DNA from: Setophaga petechia | Taxonomy: Eukaryota; Chordata; Aves; Passeriformes; Parulidae | Direction of reading: 5' to 3' | Length of the DNA: 64,000 bases | Assembly (NCBI GenBank): GCA_024362935.1 | Contig: JANCRA010000065.1 | Coordinates: 2,356,001 to 2,420,000 of the forward strand | Shown: one piece after another, positions 10,548 to 22,500 of the stretch | How the letters are laid out: every line of letters starts with the position of its first letter | Numbering within the stretch: position 1 is the stretch's first letter | Notes under the pieces: generated by a model | Seen by the model: the letters and a program-made list of their open reading frames with translations, nothing else | Database searches by the model: none | Told to the model about the DNA's origin: nothing | Translations under genes and position numbers: made by a program

Positions 10548-10946
10548 GCTCTTGTGGCAGTCCTGTGTGCCATTCCAAGTCTTTGTTATCACATATGTAA
10601 AGGCATGGTGCTGCTGTAGCAGCAGCCTGAGTTCAGTGGGAACATGTCCAAAGCACTGGGTCCCACAGCAGTGGGCACGGTGAGAGACTTGCCTCTGCTG
10701 CCATGGCCATTCAGCCTGGGGACAGCAGCTGCTGGGGCTCCCCCATTGTGCCAACAGCAGTCTGCCTCCAGCATGTGGCCTGTATGGCCATGACTTTGCC
10801 AGAATGTGGAAAATGCATTGTTTGAAGGTATTTTGATGGTGTCTGACATCACCTGACTGGAGCAGTTTCGTGGGCAGGACGTCCTGTGGCAGGGCCATGG
10901 CAGGGATGGGAGGCTGGCACTGGCACTGGCAGTGTTATTTTCCCAG

Positions 10947-11090
10947 CCAGGCTCCTGGTACAGCTGTGGGGGAGGGCACCAGCAGCTGTATCAGCCCAGC
11001 GAGCAGCAGCACATGGAGGAGACCCTCATCTGCAAAGAGCCCCTCGCCCCCTTTGCTCCCCCATGGCAGCGCAAGGTGATTCCACCACAG
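10947..11090 (+). CDS. Candidate upstream exon (possibly TOGARAM-like gene)
   Basis: A 144-base, phase 0-0 segment with a pyrimidine-rich tttcccag acceptor and a CAG|gtgaag donor, open in one frame (48 codons) with balanced, Gln/Pro-containing composition. It can be joined in frame with the candidate exon at 12477. I do not recognise the peptide. The assignment to the TOGARAM-like gene is by position and phase only. Confidence 0.3.
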
Positions 11091-11589
11091 GTGAAGGGCT
11101 GCTGCAGGCTGGAGACTCCTGCAGCCAGGCCTTGTTGCAATCTCCTTGCTGCAGCTGTGCCTGGAGGATGTTGGCCTGCAGCAGCACTGCTGATGCCCGG
11201 GAATGCTGCTGGGCTCAGACAGGCAGAGTGTGCACAAAAGCTGCATTCAAAGCGCTGATGGCCAGAGCCCGGAGCCGCTGGCAAGGGCAGCAGCTCTTCT
11301 TCATTCCGTGCAGGGGAGAGCCCAGCCTTGGAGCCTGTCCCTGGGGACAGGGAAACGCTCTGAGTGTAGGTTTGAATTCTCAGGGACAGTCCAAATGAGA
11401 ATTGCTTTGAGGCAGGTGTTGTAATGTTGGGTTTGGGTGTGTCTGCAGGAAAGAAAGCAGGAATAAACCCCTTGAACAACAAAGGAGAACTCTGCATGGG
11501 CAATTTACACCCTACATATACACTGATCATATCGACCCACTGAATACTGGGTGCATCTAATGCAGAGTGAAAAGGGTCTTTGAATAGAT

Positions 11590-13720
11590 AGGAGAGATGA
11601 GACTTGAAGAAATAATTTTGCGGATGCAGAAAAGGGGATCAGATCTACGGGTCCCATGGCTCAGGCTTAGTTCTGCCAAATCAAGCATGATTCCTTTTAT
11701 CTGTTCTGTTGGAGAGTATTTCAGAATGACTTGCCTATTGTGATATTTCTGTTAAGAAAATTTAGAATTGTCAGGAACTGCCTAGATCAAAAATGTTTTG
11801 AGGCAGATCATGTTTATGTTGGGTTTGGGTGTGTCTGCAATAAAGAAAGCAGGGAATAAACCCTTGGAACAATGAAGCAGAGTAAAAGTGGAACATTTGG
11901 ATGTTCAGTTTGTTCCCTACAGCTATCGGCCAACTGAATTGTGGGGTCATCTGCTGGGGAGTGCAAAGCTTCTTTTACTTCCACCGCCGGGTGCCATTGT
12001 TTGTGTCCCAGCACTTGGTTTGATGTGAAGAGAAATAAACTAAATGCCACACCAACAGGCTGCAACCCAGAACTGAGTGGGAATTACAGAAATAAAGGCC
12101 TTGAAAAGTAGCTTTGGAAAGGGTCTCCTTCCTAGACAGTGTGAAACGCTCAGGCCTGGCCTGGCTGGGCTTAGGGCTGGCTGCCCTTGGGAAGGTAATG
12201 GAAGGGGATGGAGTTGGGGTGGGGTTTTGCAGCCATGGAAACGAGAGAACCATGGTGAGCGTGTCACAAAGGGGCAGCTCCGGCTGGGCTGGTGCAGGCT
12301 GTGCTGGGCACGGCCCCGGCGGCAGCAGACGCGTCTGGCTCTGCCTCTCTGTGCCAAGCACCGGCGATTGGAGTCCCCCGGCCTTGTTCAAAGGCTGGGA
12401 CCGAGCTCCCGGTGCTGACTGCTCCGAGAGCGTGCCCGAACTCACACCCAGACGCTTCTGCCAGGCAGGAGCACAGGTTCAAACATGGATTTTACCAGAA
12501 AAGGAAAGAGCCCTGAAGGAAAAGGTGAGGATAGAAAGGAACTGAAAGGCTGAAGCCAAATGGAAAAAAAATCCCACCAGATTTCAGGGAAAACTGGTCC
12601 GTGGTGGTCAGTGCTGGCTCTGTGTCAGAAGAGGTGGCTGACAGCTACAGATGATCCTGCAAGGATGCCCTGAGGCATCACAGCATTCTGCCATTAGTTT
12701 ACTCTACTTTCTCCTTTTTGACAGTGGCCAAATCACTCATACTGTCAGCCAGGACAGGGACTGTGGCCACAGCTGACCACAGGTTGGACATGGTCATGAG
12801 ATGCAAGTCCTGTTGCTTTCTTTGCCATCAATGTTGGGCCTCACTACAGATAAATCTCCCATTTTTCCTCTGCTTGCTGATAGGGTCTGAGCCTGAGGGT
12901 AGGATTCCGGTGCTATAGAAGCACCAATAAGGCTTGCCTGCTTGATTGGAGGTCTTTGTGGTTTGCAGAAATAACTGTCACAGCTGTGTAGGTTTTTCCT
13001 GTGGATTCACAGGCCAGCCTCAAGAAGGAATCTTTTTTCCCCTCTTATCATTGGAGCCTTCCACCTTTACCTTCAGACTTGCTAATTAAATACTGCTCAG
13101 AGGAATTAAATGCAGGCAAGTTCCATGAGAAATAAAACCAGAGAAATATTCTAAATAATTAAAAATTATTCCCCTTGAGTGCAACACCCATTAGATGTGT
13201 TGATGATAAAGGTGGGAGTTCACCCAACTTATTTCTGCCCTTGTGAGCATGGCTCAGCCTCACACAGAGGTGAGGGGGAAGCTGGGCCAATCTCTGCTGG
13301 GAGGAAGGGTCTTGTGGCAGCCCAGAGAGGCTGTGCACATTGCCAGGGAACAGCTGTGCCCTGCATGTGCCTCTGCAATGAGCTGTGCTGCTGCCAGTGC
13401 CCCTGGGGCTGTAGGGCTGCTGAGCTGTGGGGCAGGGAGAGGAGCAGGAGGGTGCCTGTGCAGCTGAGCCATTCCTGGAGAGCACAGGGCTCTGGGCTCC
13501 CTGCTGTCCCAGGGCAGCCCAGAGGCCAGGCTGTGCCTGTGGGAGCTCTGGGCAAGTGGCTCAGGGTTTGCCCTGGCCTGCCTCAAGTGTCTGCCAGCAG
13601 GAGCATGTTTCCCTGTGCAGCTGTTTAGACATTTCCAGGAAATGTGTCCCATGAAATATGGAGCTTCAGATGCTTTAGGTTTGCATGGTGGCCTCTGTTC
13701 TATTTTGTGTCTCCACTTTG
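11590..13720. repeat. Segmental duplication, copy 1
   Basis: This stretch is homologous in order to 18255-18748 plus 25388-26710, that is, to the same block with the provirus removed. Matching landmarks are the gagatgagacttg stretch at 11600 and 18260, the gttgggtttggg stretch at 11818 and 18740/25388, the ggtgccattgtttgtgtcccagcac stretch near 11990 and 25555, and the cacccattagatg stretch near 13185 and 25917. Copy 1 preserves the empty integration site, with GTTTG present once at 11823-11827. Confidence 0.7.
12477..12524 (+). CDS. Candidate small exon, phase 0-0
   Basis: 48 bases (16 codons, Lys/Glu-rich) between a cacag acceptor and a gtgagg donor. The acceptor has only a modest pyrimidine tract. 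It fits in phase behind the candidate exon at 10947. Unrecognised and tentative. Confidence 0.3.
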
Positions 13721-13723
13721 CAG
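13242..13723 (+). repeat. Duplicated block, copy A
   Basis: About 480 bases of GC-rich sequence nearly identical to about 26280-26690 and 44684-45174. It ends at the acceptor of a TOGARAM-like linker exon in copies A and C. Long open frames on both strands occur in all copies but have no consistent start, splice sites or recognisable domain, so I treat it as a repeat. Confidence 0.75.
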
Positions 13724-13938
13724 GCCTGACTGGCTGCCCTCTCGCCAAGAGGTTTTCCCTGGCAAGTCCCTCCATGCTCCTGCCCTCCAAGCCGTTGCCT
13801 CCCATCCAGAAGAGCTCTCCTTCTACCAAGCCAAGCCCAACGTGCAGTGGAGAGCAGGAGAATGGGAAAAATGGCAGCGGCTGGGATGAGGAGAGGAGAA
13901 CAAAACAGGAGCTGAGTTCAGAGGGAAAAGGACCTAAG
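13724..13938 (+). CDS. TOGARAM-like linker exon, copy U1
   Basis: A 215-base exon, phase 1 to 0, between ctttgcag and gtaagg. It encodes a Ser/Pro/Lys-rich linker with a PLPPI motif. It is paralogous to the exon at 14981-15192 (same motif, same phases, same ending) and to the one at 45175. No continuation upstream in matching phase is certain. In the gene this would lie in the disordered linker before the C-terminal TOG domains. Confidence 0.5.
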
Positions 13939-14735
13939 GTAAGGAGACCAAGCTAAGTGCAGTGTGGTAAATGTTCAGTTGATGTGCTGTAGGCAGGGCT
14001 CTGAGATCTTTTCCCTGACAGGAACTGACCCTTTCACTGAAGTGTGAACAGGTCCTGGTTTGGCTCTTTAGCTGGGCCAGAAATGATGGGATATGAAGGA
14101 AGGGGGTGCACCTGCTGTTCAGCTCTCTCCTCCCATCTCGTGTGGTTATTTTGCCCAGTCAGGTGTCCCATGTATTTAGGCAAACCCCTGTGTATTCTCC
14201 ATTTTGCCCATCTGTCATATGTAGGACTATGTCATACCCAAGGGCTTTTGATTGGATCCTTCTTGAAAAAACAAGGAGGTGTAATTCTCTCAGGAGACAG
14301 CAGTGCTCTGACCACATGTAGCACGAGGCTGTCACCAGGGTAAGGCACGGGCAGGCCAAGTCAAGCTTTGGCAGCTGTACAAAAGCAGCTGCCCTCCTTA
14401 CAGACTCGTGCCTCAGCTCAGCAGCTCTTGCTGCTTCAGAGAGGCTGTAGGAGCCACTTGGCCCCAAAAGGAGAGGCAGCAGAACTGGGGAGTTCTGATG
14501 CAAGTTGAAGAATGACTGCTGTGTTTCAGCCAGAGCTTGGCCAGCTCTGTGTGACTCCAAAAACAGAAAGATAAGGACAATGAATCAGCTTTGCATCCTG
14601 TTGGGTTTTTGTGTTGCATTTCCCCCTTCATCACAGTGACCATGCTAAGAAGGTTTACTCCCTTTCATGATACACCCATTCTCTCCCTTCTCTTTCTACC
14701 TCCTCACATGTTCTTTTGTTCTCCATTTTCTCCAG

Positions 14736-14779
14736 GCTAAGATCCAACAGCAGAAGCAAAGAGAACTCTGAAGATGCAG
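14736..14779 (+). CDS. TOGARAM-like small Ser/Arg-rich exon, first copy
   Basis: 44 bases, phase 2 to 1, between ttctccag and gtaggt. It joins in frame to the exon at 14981. It is duplicated at 17353 with conserved flanking introns. The exon expected before it (phase 0 to 2, as at 16734) is missing here: the flanking intron sequence jumps straight past it near 14115. Confidence 0.5.
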
Positions 14780-14980
14780 GTAGGTACAGGGCATGTCTGT
14801 CCTAGAATGACCATTGTAGTCTTGACTCAGAGGTGACATTTGGAGAGCTTGGTTAAAACCCATTCTTTTAAAAATTTCTGTAAATTCATTTCAATTCCTT
14901 GAAGGGCTCGTGGACTTTCCCAGAGCCCAGTCACTGGGAGTGTTCTCTGGTGGTGCAGTGAGAATTCCTCCCCTTTGCAG

Positions 14981-15192
14981 GCTGGGATAGGTTCATTTCT
15001 TCCAAGTCTTTCCGGCCGTGTCCCTCTTCGCTGCTTCCCTCCAAGCCGTTGCCTCCCATCCGGGCGAGCTCTCCTTCCTCTCACACAAATGAAATGGACA
15101 GCATGGAGAAAGAGAACAAGAAAAATGGCTCTGCCTATGATGATGAGAGAGGAAGAAACCGGGAGCAGAGTTCAGAAGGAAAAAGTTCTAAG
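14981..15192 (+). CDS. TOGARAM-like linker exon, copy U3
   Basis: 212 bases, phase 1 to 0, between ccctttgcag and gtaagg. Ser/Pro-rich then charged and Asn-rich (Lys-Glu-Asn runs), with the PLPPI motif shared with the exon at 13724. It joins in frame to the exon at 16734. Confidence 0.55.
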
Positions 15193-16733
15193 GTAAGGAG
15201 ACCAAACTAAGTCCTGTGTGGTAGATTTTCAGTTTATTTGCGGTAGGCAGAGCTGTGAGACCTTTTCCTGTTCTGTGAGCCCAGGGAAGCAGCTGAGCCA
15301 AAGAAGAGCTCAGCTGGACACTGTGCTTCAGGCTGTCTCTGCAATGTGTGTGTAGTGGAGAGTTCACATCCTCAGCATGGATCAATAACATGAGAGGTCT
15401 TTGAATGGTTCCTGGGCTCTGTCGTGGTTCCTCATGTGTCTCATGGCTGAGAAAACACCAACAAGCAGTCAGAGCAGCTAAAGTCGTCCAATCTGGAGAT
15501 ACTCTCCTTCTAGATTTAGTAAACTGTGGGTATCTGTGAACCATCTCTGTGTCTTGGTGCTGGTTTCTGTCAGCTGTGTCTGGTCAGGATGGAAAAAGGT
15601 GTTTGCTGTAACAGGCAGTCCTGCAAAGTCAGTTCCAGGTTGTCTCAGCTTTTAAGTTGTACAGCCACGCCCTCTGCACAGTTGTCTCTGCTGCTGTTTC
15701 AGGACTCCATCAGCGTCTGGGCAGCTGTGTGCTCTGGCATGGCTTTGTGCAGAGGGAAGGGAAGGGAGGTGGCCATGGGGAGAGCAGCCCAGAGCCCAGC
15801 CCCATGACTGCCTCTGCAGCAGGGCCAGGACCTGCAGTTGTTCTGGGCTTGCCGTGGGGTGCAGGAGGAGGCAGATGAACAACAGCTTTGGCAGACAGAA
15901 TGTCCAATCAAGGACTCTGGTAGTTGATTTCAGCCTTGCTGAGAAAGGGCCCAGTGTATCCCTGACAGGAACTGACCCTTTCAATGAAGTTTGAACAGAT
16001 CCCGGTTTGGCTCTTTAGCTGGGCCAGAAATGATGGGATATGAAGGAAGGGGGTGCACCTGCCCCTGCTGCCTCCAGACCCATTCCAGGCCATGGCATGG
16101 GGGCCCTGGGGCAACTTGGGCAGGCAGAGCCCTTGCAGAGAGCAGCAGGGCAGGGAGCTCTGCTGAACTTGCTCAGTGCCAGGGAGCCTGAGATGATGGA
16201 TGTGTGGGAGCTGGAGAGCAGGCAGCATCCCGAGAGCTCAGCAGCACCGGGGCTCAGAGGCTGCTGGGGAGGTGTGGGAGGGAAGGGCAGCAGCAGCAGA
16301 AATGAGGGGCTTGAGAAAAGCAGGTTTGGACATCCTGCAGAATGGCTTTGTGGGGACCTGGCTGGAGATGAGCACTGGCTGTGAGACAGCTTAGGGGCAG
16401 GGAGAGAACAGTGATCTAAAGCCACTCCCATGCCATGCACAAGGCCAGGGGAGGCAGTGGCACCCCAGAACATCTTGATGTCAAACATGTAAATGCCAGC
16501 TGGGAATGCAGCCACTCTTGGAGAAAACTGAGCATAAGAGGAGAGGTGGCAAATGTGGGACATGGGCTGTCCCTCACCACTTCCCTTTCCTAGGTCATCT
16601 TTACCTGTCCTGGGCCAAGCTGCTCCGTAACTTTGACTTTTCCTGCCAGTTAAATTCATGGCTAAATGTCTTTAGGCATGAATGGGGGCAAGGCTAGATG
16701 CTTGATCTGAGCACTGTGTTCTTCTCTTTCCAG

Positions 16734-16894
16734 GCCTCCTTGCTGTATTCCATTGGTGGGGATATGAAGAAGGGGTCACTGGGACCACCTTTGATCCCCC
16801 CCATACGCAGGGCAGTGAGTCCCCCTGTGGGCAGTGCTGCAGGGTCCCTGCCAAGCTCTCCCCAGCTGGAATTCCAGCAGTCTCAGGAGATGAG
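16734..16894 (+). CDS. TOGARAM-like linker exon, copy U4
   Basis: 161 bases, phase 0 to 2, between ctctttccag and gtgagc. It encodes a Pro/Ser-rich linker with an IPPIRR motif. It joins in frame behind the exon ending at 15192 and ahead of the small exon at 17353. Confidence 0.55.
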
Positions 16895-17352
16895 GTGAGC
16901 CAAGGTGTCTGCTGCTGCACTGTGCTGTTCAGCTCTCTCCTCCCATCTCGTGTGGTTATTTTGCCCAGTCAGGTGTCCCATGTATTTAGGCAAACCCCTG
17001 TGTATTCTCCATTTTGGCCATCTATGATGATCCAGCACAATGCCCAAGGCAACACCAACGTTCCAATAGCAGAGGTGATGGTGGGGAAGAGGAGGCAGGG
17101 CTTCAAAGCACCTCCAGATGGGTCCTCTGCTGGACTTGGCCATTATTTCACACTGAGCTTGGTCAGCTCTCTGTGACAGAAACTGAAAGCTAAAGGACAA
17201 TGAATTAGCTCTGCATCCTGTTGGGTTTATGTGTTGCATTTCCTCCTTCATCACAGTGACCATGCTAAGGTTTGCCTCCTTTCATGGTGCACCCTCTTCC
17301 TCCCTTCTCTTTCTACCTCCCCACATGTTCTTTTGTCCTCCATTTTCTCCAG

Positions 17353-17399
17353 GCTAAGATCCAGGAGCATAAACAAAGAGAAGAACTCTGAAGATGCAG
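17353..17399 (+). pseudogene. Second copy of the small Ser/Arg-rich exon, donor changed
   Basis: 47 bases, paralogous to 14736-14779 with flanking introns conserved (about 17240-17560 against 14620-14950). The donor reads G|ttaggc where the first copy has G|gtaggt, so the correct phase-1 junction is lost. A GT one base upstream would shift the frame. The linker exon expected next is also missing: the intron match breaks near 17590. This second module looks decayed. Confidence 0.5.
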
Positions 17400-18254
17400 T
17401 TAGGCGCAGGGCATGTCTGTCCTAGAATGACCATTGTGTTCTTGACTCAGAGGTGACATTTGGAAAGCTTGGTTAAAACCCATTCCTTTTACAATTTCTG
17501 TAAATTCATTTCAATTCCTTGAAGGGCTCAGTGGACTCTCTGAGAGCCCAGTCACTGGGACTGTGCTCCAGTGGTGCAGTGAAAATTCCTCCAGTGGGAA
17601 GTGTTGAGTGGCAGGAGCTGGAGTGGTACCTTGGGGCCCTGGAGATGCAGTGCATGGCAAGGAAATTTTCCTCTCCATCCTGCACATGCCTTTATCTCCT
17701 GCAGCCTTTCTAGTGTCACAACTAGTAGGGAAAAAGAAGGCATTTAGCATGAAATGAGAAATGTTCCCAATCCTTCCTCCTGCTTTTGAAGCAGAAAACC
17801 TTTCCTTGGGGCAGTTTCTGAGCTGAACCCTTTGAGATCTGAAGGAGATTCATGGACATTGCCTGGTTTTGTATTGGCAGAAATAGGGAAACCTCCTCTG
17901 ACAGAATATCCTTATAAACTTTCCAGTTAGGGAGAAAGAGCCTTCCAAAGGGATGCAGCCTGTGCAGGGTGTGAGTTTGTCATCCCGTGACAGCACAAGC
18001 CCAAAGCCACCCATGGCAGGTTGACAGTGACAAATCTCTTCCCCGGCTCTCTCTGCCTGTGTCAGTGCTGCAGGCTGAGGCTGGGGCAGGAGATGCCTTC
18101 TGCCTTGTCCCTGTCCCTGCCTTGTCTGATCCCTGACAAGTGGAATTGTGCCAGCAAAATGCAGTCTCTGGTGCATCTGGGACAGGCAATGCTTTCAAGT
18201 TGAAAGCCTCAATGACAATGTTGTTGTTCCTTTGGCATCTCTGGGTGTGTAATG

Positions 18255-18748
18255 ACAGGAGAGATGAGACTTGGAGAAATAATTCTGCTGATGCAGAACA
18301 AGGGATCAGATCCCCTGGTCCCTTTGGGGCTCAGGGTTAGTTCTGCCAGATCCTGGCTATGGCCCCTTTGGAATGACTCCTTAATTGCTGATGTGCAGCT
18401 GGAATGCTTAATGCAGCCAGAGAATAGTACTGCTCAGTAAGTAAGGTGACATTTTTGCTGGATCAATTCTGGACTAGAAATGACTTATCTCATTAAACCT
18501 TACCTGTCTCATTTTTATTACTGACCCCAGAATTCTACAGGGTGAAGGAATCCAGGTTTAAGACACTCATCCTGCTTGGCTGCCATATGATTTAATTCTC
18601 TGTGCAGCCATGTAAAGAACTAGTTCTCTTAATTCTAACTGCTTTGTTGGAGAGTATTTCAAAATTACCTATCCTCTGCTATTTCCATTAGGAATATTTT
18701 GAATAGACAGTATTAGCCAAGAGGCAGGTCATGTTTATGTTGGGTTTG
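18255..18748. repeat. Segmental duplication, copy 2, left part
   Basis: Homologous to about 11590-11827. It is interrupted at 18749 by the provirus and resumes at 25388. Confidence 0.7.
18744..18748. repeat. Target-site duplication, left
   Basis: GTTTG directly before the TG of the left LTR; the same five bases follow the CA of the right LTR at 25388-25392. The uninterrupted paralogous site at 11823-11827 holds it once. Confidence 0.9.
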
Positions 18749-19375
18749 TGTCCTGGTTCAGGACAAAATTAGGGGAAATCTCCAAAAGGGAGTCCCCCCC
18801 TCCCCCCCCCTCCCCCCAAACACCGGGTTCGGGAAGGAATTCCTCGGAGGAGCAAAGTGGAAAACAAAACCTATTTATTGACAATTAACAAAAGAACACT
18901 CCCCAACACAAGAAAAGAAAAGAAAACCAGTTCAGTGTTGTGGAGGGTGCCACGCTTCTCTCGCAGGCTCCAGAGATCCCGCCGGGCGTCGGACGTCCCA
19001 GGTCAGGTCCAGAGCCGGTCCAGTATCTTCAGGGGAGGTTAAGAAAGAGAAGACGAAAGAAAAAAAAAAAAAAAAAAACAGCGCAGAAAGCAGCAAAGGG
19101 AAAAAGGCAGCTATCAGCTAGGGCTAGGCAGTAGCAAGCAAGCAAAGTAGCAAGCAGAAGCAAGCAGGCCAGCCACCCAAGCAGCCAAAAGCCACAAAAG
19201 CCACAAGCCAAAGTGCACCCAGTCCCCCTCCCTCCTCCCTCCCCGCCCCGCCGCGGCAAGACGGCCGGGGGGGGGGGGGGGGGGGGGGGTAGAGAGAGAG
19301 AGAAAAAAAAACAAAAAAAACACAGCTGCCAGACATAATACACGATATTGGGATAAAAGCGGTCATCCCACGACA
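18749..19375 (-). repeat. 3' LTR of the provirus
   Basis: 627 bases, TG...CA. On the minus strand it carries a (CT)n run and a C-run of 23 bases, a long T-run and an AATAAA within ...tcaataaatagg (plus-strand tttatt near 18872-18877), then a G-rich tract near the end. It is 9 bases longer than the 5' LTR because of one extra copy of a 9-base unit near 19186-19206. Confidence 0.95.
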
Positions 19376-19399
19376 CTCCACCCCTTATCCCATATCGTG
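19341..19399. promoter_or_regulatory. Inverted repeat spanning the U3 start and polypurine tract
   Basis: Arms 19341-19356 and 19385-19399 are complementary over 15 of 16 positions (one bulged base), with a 28-base spacer that contains the LTR boundary at 19375/19376 and the polypurine tract. Half lies in the LTR, half in internal sequence. Confidence 0.7.
19376..19386 (-). other. Polypurine tract
   Basis: AAGGGGTGGAG on the minus strand, touching the 3' LTR, is the expected plus-strand primer of reverse transcription. Confidence 0.8.
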
Positions 19400-19540
19400 A
19401 ACATACAATAAAAACTTTCATTTCACTTACTCACACCTTTGACACTTACGCATTCCTCTCATCTTACTTGCTCAGACCTTTGACACTTACAGTTTCCTTC
19501 TGTCTCACATTCAGCAAACAATGACATTCATATATGAGCC
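19400..19540 (-). other. Short pol-to-LTR spacer, no env
   Basis: About 140 bases with an imperfect direct repeat (cctttgacacttac at about 19437 and 19476). No open frame of note. Confidence 0.7.
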
Positions 19541-22500
19541 TTATCCCACAATCAGGTCTCCCTGAGGTACACACCGTGTTGTTCCATCTTTCTGCATTAT
19601 CCACCACGTATAACCTGGTCCTTGAGCAAAAACAATCCCACGGATGGGTTTGTCTGTACTCGAGGCAGGGTTGATCCATACTGTCTTTCCCAACAAACCT
19701 CTGACATGGGCCACTGGGGCTTTATCCCCATCTACTATATTAAGGAGCTCAGACTGAGCAGGACCCGCTCGGTTGGTGGAACCTCGAGTGTTAACTAACC
19801 AGGTAGCCTTCGCCAAATGCTGCTCCCAGTTTTTTAAAGACCCCCCACCCAATGCTTTTAAGGTGGTTTTTAACAATCCATTATACCTTTCCACTTTCCC
19901 TGCAGCTGGTGCATGATAGGGGATATGGTATACCCACTCGATGCCATGTTCCCTAGCCCAAGTATTAATAAGATTGTTTTTAAAATGAGTTCCATTATCC
20001 GACTCAATTCTCTCGGGAGTACCGTGCCTCCAAAGGACCTGCTTTTCAAGGCCCAAGATAGTGTTACGAGCTGTGGCATGAGACACAGGGTAGGTTTCCA
20101 ACCATCCCGTGGTGGCTTCTACCATGGTTAGTACATAACGTTTGCCTAGGCGAGTTTGAGGCAGCATGATGTAATCAATCTGCCAGGCCTCCCCATATTT
20201 GTACTTAGACCACCGCCCACCGTACCAGAGGGGCTTCAGCCGTTTGGCCTGCTTAATGGCAGCGCACGTCTCACAATCACGAATAACCTGAGAGATACTG
20301 TCCATGGTTAGATCCACCCCTCGGTCTCGTGCCCATTTATAGGTGGCATCTCTACCCTGGTGGCCTGAGGCATCATGGGCCCATCGTGCCAAGAATAACT
20401 CTCCCTTATGCTCCCAGTCGAGATCTATCTTCAACTCCCCTATCTTTGCAGCCTGATGTACTTGCTGGTTGTTTTGCTGCTCTTCATTAGCTCTACTTCT
20501 GGGGACATGGGCATCTACATGCCGAACCTTCACAGGTAACTTCTCTAACCGAGTAGCGATATCTTTCCACTCTTCCGCAGCCCAAATTGGTTTTCCTCTG
20601 CGCTGCCAGTTCGCCTCTTTCCATCTCTTCAGCCATCCCCATAGAGCGTTGGCTACCATCCAAGAATCGGTATACAAATAGAGCCTTGGCCACTTCTCTC
20701 TCTCTGCAATACCTAGTGCCAGTTGAATAGCTTTGATTTCGGCAAATTGACTGGATTCACCTTCTCCTTCAGTAGCCTCCGCAACCCGTCGAGTGGGACT
20801 CCATACAGCTGCTTTCCACCTCCGTTTCATCCCTATGACGCGACAAGAACCATCGGTGAATAAAGCGTAACGTGTTTCTTCTGCTGGCAACTGATTGTAT
20901 GGTGGAGCTTCCTCAACCCGGGTCACTGGCTCTTGTTCCTCATCCGCGACACTAAAGCTCTCACCTTCGGGCCAATTTGTAATTATTTCCAGGATCCCAG
21001 GGCGATTTAACTTCCCAATTCGAGCGCGCTGCGTAATGAGGGCAATCCACTTACTCCAAGTAGCATTGGTGGCATGGTGGGTAGAGGGAACCTTTCCTCT
21101 GAACATCCATCCCAGCACCGGTAGTCGGGGTGCCAGAAGAAGTTGTGCCTCTGTACCAATCACCTCCGAGGCGGCTTGGACTCCTTCATAGGCGGCCAAG
21201 ATTTCTTTTTCTGTTGGGGTATAGTTATCTTCAGACCCCCTGTAGCTCCGACTCCAAAATCCCAATGGTCGGCCTCGGGTCTCACCAGGCACCTTCTGCC
21301 AAAGGCTCCAGGACAGACCATGGCTCCCGGCCGCAGAGTAGAGTACGTTCTTCACATCTGGTCCCGTCCTAACTGGACCAAGGGCTACAGCATGAGCGAT
21401 CTCCTGCTTGATTTGGACAAACGCTTGCTGCTGCTCAGGGCCCCAATGGAAGTCGTTCTTCTTGCGGGTAACCAGATAAAGGGGTCTCACAATCTGACTA
21501 TACTCGGGGATGTGCATCCTCCAGAAACCTATAGCACCTAAGAAGGCTTGTGTTTCCTTCTTATCAGTTGGTGGGGACATAGCAGTGATTTTGTTAATAA
21601 CATCCGCAGGAATCTGACGCCGTCCATCTTGCCACTTCACCCCCAAAAACTGAATTTCTCGGGCAGGTCCCTTGACTTTGCTCTTCTTAATGGCAAATCC
21701 AGCTTTCAGGAGAATATGAATGATCTTCTCTCCTTTCTCGAACACTTCCATTGCCGTGTTCCCCCAAACAATGATATCATCAATATATTGTAAATGTTCT
21801 GGAGCCTCACCCTCTTCTAGTGCAGCCTGGATCAGTCCATGACAGATGGTAGGACTGTGTTTCCACCCCTGGGGCAGTCGGTTCCAGGTATACTGCACTC
21901 CCCTCCATGTAAAAGCAAACTGAGGCCTGCATTCTGTTGCCAAAGGGATGGAGAAAAACGCGTTAGCAATATCGATGGTCGCGTACCACTTTGCTGCCTT
22001 GGACTCCAGCTCGTACTGCAGTTCCAGTATGTCTGGTACAGCCGCACTCAGTGGTGGAGTCACTTCATTCAAGGCACGATAGTCCACAGTCAATCTCCAT
22101 TCTCCGTCAGATTTTCGCACAGGCCAGATAGGGCTGTTAAAGGGTGAGTGGGTTTTACTGACCACCCCTTGGCTCTCCAGCTCTCGAATCATCTTGTGGA
22201 TGGGGATCACGGCATCTCTATTCGTCCGGTACTGTCTGCGGTGCACTGTTGAAGTGGCAATTGGTACTCGTTGTTCCTCTACCTTCAAGAGTCCTACTGC
22301 AGATGGGTTCTCTGATAGTCCAAACAAGGTATTCAATTGTTTAATACCCTCTATCTCCACTGCAGCTATTCCAAAAGCCCACCTGAATCCCTTAGGATCT
22401 TTGTAATAGCCATTCCGGAGGAAGTCTATGCCCAAAATACACGGAGCCTCTGGACCAGTCACAATTGGATGTTCCTGCCACTCCTTCCCAGTCAAGCTCA

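Noticed and set aside
12725..12782. Possible exon between ttttgacag and gttgga
   Set aside because: The donor is poor and two frames are equally open. It could bridge phase 0 to phase 1 before the exon at 13724, but the support is too weak.
19400..19540. Search for env or an accessory gene after pol
   Set aside because: Only about 140 bases remain before the polypurine tract, with no frame of note.
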